DNA of 8,047 bases, taken from NCBI GenBank assembly GCA_002367815.1, contig DFDG01000129.1, positions 4,086-12,132 on the forward strand. The letters run 5' to 3'. Of this stretch, positions 6,209 through 8,047 are shown piece by piece. The notes under the pieces were generated by a model, which saw nothing but the letters and a program-made list of their open reading frames with translations, had not been told where the DNA came from and did no database searches. This DNA comes from Opitutaceae bacterium UBA3033 (GTDB lineage Bacteria; Verrucomicrobiota; Verrucomicrobiia; Opitutales; Opitutaceae). The translations under genes were made by a program, and so were the position numbers. Every line of letters begins with the position of its first letter. Positions within the stretch are counted from its first letter, which is position 1.

Positions 6209-6517
6209 ATGTATAACATTTTACTGACCGGCGCACAAAAGAAGCATTTGCGCGGCCTCGGCCAACACCTCGAACCGGTGCTCAAATTGGGCAAAGGTGG
6301 ATTGACGCCCGCATTTCTCTCGGAACTGAATCTGCAACTTCGGGCGAAGGAATTGATCAAGCTGCGATTTCTGGGTCTCGACCGCACCGAACGTGATACG
6401 CTTTGCGCAAAATTGGCTGACGATGGTCGCTGTCTGTGCATCGGCGCCATCGGACACACCGCGCTCTTTTACCGGCAGCAATCGGATTTATCAAAACGCC
6501 AGCTCAATTTGAGCTGA
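6209..6517 (+). CDS. yhbY: YhbY/CRS1 family RNA-binding protein
   Basis: This is a single CRS1-YhbY (CRM) domain protein of 102 residues, close to the 97 of E. coli YhbY, which associates with pre-50S ribosomal particles. The CRM domain has an IF3-C-like fold that binds RNA. Visible hallmarks are LTGAQKKHLRGLGQHLEPVL (residues 6-25), the GKGG loop (28-31) equivalent to the family G-x-x-G RNA-binding loop, the helix LNLQLRAKELIKLRF and the final strand IGHTALFYRQ (81-90). ATG 6209 was preferred because it starts the domain as in E. coli; an in-frame TTG at 6188 would add seven residues. There is no Shine-Dalgarno sequence. It lies 60 bases after the pseudouridine synthase on the same strand, so both may be expressed together in ribosome assembly. 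The gap contains two copies of ACAGGGCT (6152-6159 and 6177-6184) of no known role. Confidence 0.9.
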   Translation: MYNILLTGAQKKHLRGLGQHLEPVLKLGKGGLTPAFLSELNLQLRAKELIKLRFLGLDRTERDTLCAKLADDGRCLCIGAIGHTALFYRQQSDLSKRQLNLS

Positions 6518-6583
6518 GCCGATATTTCCAGATTTGAAGAAACCCCGTATTTCATTAAGTTCGAATTAAACCTCTTACCTCCG

Positions 6584-6889
6584 ATGAAAATCCATCGCAT
6601 TCCCATCGCTCTGACGGTCACTGGTATAGCCCTGCTTAGTAGTGGCTACGCCACCACCAATTCCGAAACACGCGTCACCAATACGAATAAGCCCGGTCCG
6701 GACGACGGTGCCGTCGGCACCGTCGTAGGCGGCGTAGAAGGGGCGACAGCAGCCATCAAGTCCACCTTCACCAACGAGCACCGTATCATCCGCACCTGGC
6801 GCACCGAGAACACCGCCGATGGCCGCACCATTCGGGTGCCCGTCGAAATCGAGGTCGATGTGAACGGACGCCCGATCGAAAAGAAATAA
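6584..6889 (+). CDS. Small exported protein with a defective lipobox-like motif
   Basis: The 101-residue product has no family that I recognise. Residues 1-22 form a signal peptide: basic MKIHR, a hydrophobic core, then LLSSGY before ATT. In many bacterial lipoproteins this site reads SSGC-ATT, so Tyr22 stands where the lipidated Cys would be. A Gly-rich stretch GAVGTVVGGVEGATAAI (42-58) could be a glycine-zipper-like segment. The end (HRIIRTWRTENTADGRTIRVPVEIEVDVNGRPI) looks like beta strands. As written, the protein would be secreted or anchored by its uncleaved signal rather than lipidated. The start is the only ATG with a signal peptide behind it; no Shine-Dalgarno sequence is present. 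It follows yhbY by 66 bases and converges with the lpoB-like gene, itself a lipoprotein gene. It is probably a real gene, given signal peptide, placement and terminator. Confidence 0.7.
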   Translation: MKIHRIPIALTVTGIALLSSGYATTNSETRVTNTNKPGPDDGAVGTVVGGVEGATAAIKSTFTNEHRIIRTWRTENTADGRTIRVPVEIEVDVNGRPIEKK

Positions 6890-6985
6890 AGGACGACATC
6901 TCTGTCTTCCTCGGCTCGTGTATTTCGGACCGGTCGCACCCGGGCACTCCAATCCAAAGTCAAAACACCGGGAACTTAGGTTGAG

Positions 6986-7002
6986 CGCCTGACCAACAGG
7001 CG
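6986..7002. other. Short hairpin between convergent genes
   Basis: CGCCTG (6986-6991) and CAGGCG (6997-7002) form a perfect 6-bp stem with loop ACCAA. No U-tract follows on either strand. It lies 20 bases from the terminator at 7022 and may only strengthen structure in the transcript ends. Confidence 0.4.
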
Positions 7003-7021
7003 ACTACCGGAACCGTTGCAT

Positions 7022-7052
7022 AAAAAAGGCACCTATCACCGGGTGCCTTTTT
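7022..7052. terminator. Bidirectional intrinsic terminator
   Basis: GGCACC (7028-7033) pairs with GGTGCC (7042-7047) over an 8-nt loop. The stem is flanked by six A on the left (7022-7027) and five T on the right (7048-7052), so each strand shows a stem followed by a U-tract. It lies between the convergent genes ending at 6889 (plus) and 7075 (minus) and can stop both. Confidence 0.9.
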
Positions 7053-7074
7053 GTCTGAGAGATTTGGGTTAAGA

Positions 7075-7683
7075 TTACCAGCCGACCGAGCCGGCACGCT
7101 TGGTCTGCTTCGCAATCGACTTTTCTTCTTCCCAGACCGTCAATCCCGTCTTGGTTTGCACAAGCGACATCTGGAACGAGTAGGTGTTTTGTGTGACCTT
7201 TGTGCCCTTGTCCGTCTGCTGGATGAGCTTCGCGTAGAGCGTGTAGTCCGGCACCAGCAACTTTTGCTTCTTGCCGGACTGCATTTCCTCGAGTTCGGCC
7301 GCCTCACTGGCGACCACGGCACGCTCGCCCAATCCCATGGTGTTGGTGATGGCGATCTTGCCGGTCTGGGTCAGGGCCACGCGGATCTTTTTGATCAGCA
7401 GGTCGGTGTCGACCATCTGCAAGGTGTTGTTGATCACGCGGTCCACCGCCAGCACGGCCGGCGTGCGCGGCGCATTGTCGAGGGCGTTGCTGGAGAGCAA
7501 GGAGCCCACCAGTTGGTCCGCGGCACTGGCCCAGTCCTGCGAATTGATCGAGGCGGTGTTGACGGCCTCGGGCCCCTTGGCGTCGACCGTGCGGGTTTCC
7601 GGCACGGTTTCACAACCGGTGAGCAGGAGGGCGGCTGCGGCCGTCAGCGCGCCTATAAGTTGGGAGGAAGTTTTCATTTTCAT
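7075..7683 (-). CDS. lpoB: LpoB-like lipoprotein, candidate penicillin-binding protein activator
   Basis: This 202-residue protein starts with a lipoprotein signal: MKMKTSSQLIGALTAAAALLLTGC, with lipobox LTGC and Cys24. The mature part follows the LpoB/COG3417 pattern. SINSQDWASAADQLVGSLL (46-64) opens the domain, PAVLAVDRVINNTLQMVDTD (75-94) is the first strand region, and the protein ends with SFQMSLVQTKTGLTVWEEEK (169-188), like the E. coli LQMQLMLVQTGEIIW end. In E. coli, LpoB is an outer-membrane lipoprotein that activates the peptidoglycan synthase PBP1B through its UB2H domain. That partner domain is not widespread, so the partner here is open. The start codon is an ATG at 7683-7681, 15 bases after the stop of the ycfL-like gene, so the two form an operon. 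No Shine-Dalgarno sequence precedes it. The terminator at 7022 ends the unit. Confidence 0.88.
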   Translation of the reverse strand: MKMKTSSQLIGALTAAAALLLTGCETVPETRTVDAKGPEAVNTASINSQDWASAADQLVGSLLSSNALDNAPRTPAVLAVDRVINNTLQMVDTDLLIKKIRVALTQTGKIAITNTMGLGERAVVASEAAELEEMQSGKKQKLLVPDYTLYAKLIQQTDKGTKVTQNTYSFQMSLVQTKTGLTVWEEEKSIAKQTKRAGSVGW

Positions 7684-7698
7684 AATTAAGAGAGGATA

Positions 7699-8047
7699 TT
7701 ATTCACGGAACTTGAGACGGAAATCCACGGCGCGCGGCGTGACCGCGACGGTGGAGATGGTGGTGGTTTCACGACCCTGCAACATGATCGATTTCCAAGT
7801 TTCATTGGGCGAATCGACGGACATGCCGTTCTGGTCCACCCACTCAAACTTGTAATTGAGGGTGCGAAGTTTGTTTTTCAGGTTTTCCACCGTTGCCTGC
7901 ACCTTGAGCAGGTTGCCCGAGACCGTAGCCTCATTGATGGAAACGACCCGGATGGTGCCGGCCAGGGTGTTGTCGGTGATGACGCGCTTGTCGGCCACAT
8001 AACTGGGCGTTGCCTGGGCGTCGGCGCGTTCATACGTGTTCACATTG
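7699..8047 (-). CDS. ycfL: YcfL-like (DUF1425) protein, partial at its 5' end
   Basis: The reading frame runs from the right window edge to a TAA at 7701-7699 and remains open at the edge, so the N-terminus, probably with a lipoprotein signal, is missing. A GTG at 8043 is in frame but is probably an internal Val codon, because it would leave no signal peptide. The visible part shows the YcfL/DUF1425 layout: LLKVQATVENLKNKLRTLNY (a strand with the usual V-x-x-x-N), then KFEWVDQNGM and PRAVDFRLKFRE near the end. YcfL is a periplasm-facing lipoprotein of uncertain role. In E. coli, ycfL lies directly upstream of lpoB, and the same order and strand are seen here at 15-base spacing. This supports a shared role in cell-wall synthesis. 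Confidence 0.85.
   Translation of the reverse strand, partial: NVNTYERADAQATPSYVADKRVITDNTLAGTIRVVSINEATVSGNLLKVQATVENLKNKLRTLNYKFEWVDQNGMSVDSPNETWKSIMLQGRETTTISTVAVTPRAVDFRLKFRE

Noticed and set aside
6928..6935. GACCGGTC, similar to the ends of the inverted repeat at 5308-5377
   Set aside because: Only eight bases, without the central base or the following ACG; expected by chance in GC-rich DNA.
6976..7015. tRNA-like stretch: 5-bp stem with a 7-nt loop at 6986-7002 flanked by GGTTGAGC
   Set aside because: The loop lacks U33 on the plus strand. No T-arm GGTTC-RA or acceptor pairing is present, so it is treated as a simple hairpin.
8041..8043. GTG as the true start of the ycfL-like gene
   Set aside because: The frame continues open to the window edge, and starting here would remove the export signal expected for this family.

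Overview
The window looks like ordinary chromosomal DNA from a free-living bacterium with moderately high GC. Several traits fit Verrucomicrobiota (perhaps the Opitutae side): a pntA of the type with a PARV-FIIGAGVAGLQA junction, an LpoB/YcfL-type lipoprotein pair, an Ala/Lys-rich protein with winged-helix-like repeats, and almost no Shine-Dalgarno sequences. The taxonomic assignment is inference from gene content and style, not from a marker-gene comparison. No rRNA, tRNA, CRISPR array, insertion sequence or phage gene was seen. No gap between genes exceeds about 230 bases.

Layout. Bases 1-563 (minus) hold the 5' part of a NAD(P) transhydrogenase alpha-subunit gene that runs off the left edge. 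It is divergent from asnS (723-2120, plus), a complete asparaginyl-tRNA synthetase gene. After a 170-base gap with a dyad-symmetric site comes a small secreted protein of unknown function (2291-2881). It looks cut short at its C-terminus and overlaps by ATGA with an enoyl-CoA hydratase/isomerase family gene (2878-3666). That gene converges on a 513-residue protein (3684-5225, minus), the most unusual gene here: an N-terminal DUF4177-like module, an acidic linker, three tandem winged-helix-like repeats and a histone-H1-like Ala/Glu/Lys tail.

The divergent intergenic region 5226-5455 contains a large, nearly perfect inverted repeat (18-bp arms). To its right are an RsuA-type 16S rRNA pseudouridine synthase (5456-6148) and a YhbY/CRS1 RNA-binding protein (6209-6517), both on the plus strand and both linked to ribosome maturation. 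Next is a small exported protein (6584-6889) whose lipobox-like motif carries Tyr where Cys is expected. A strong bidirectional terminator (7022-7052) separates it from a minus-strand pair, lpoB-like (7075-7683) preceded by ycfL-like (7699 to right edge, partial). This pair mirrors the ycfL-lpoB order known in E. coli and probably serves peptidoglycan synthesis.

Functional picture: translation and ribosome maturation (asnS, rsuA-like, yhbY), envelope lipoproteins (lpoB, ycfL, the 6584 protein), redox balance (pntA) and acyl-CoA chemistry. I see no clear multi-gene defence or mobile system. The best candidates for something undescribed are the triple-repeat protein and the inverted repeat in its divergent upstream region.
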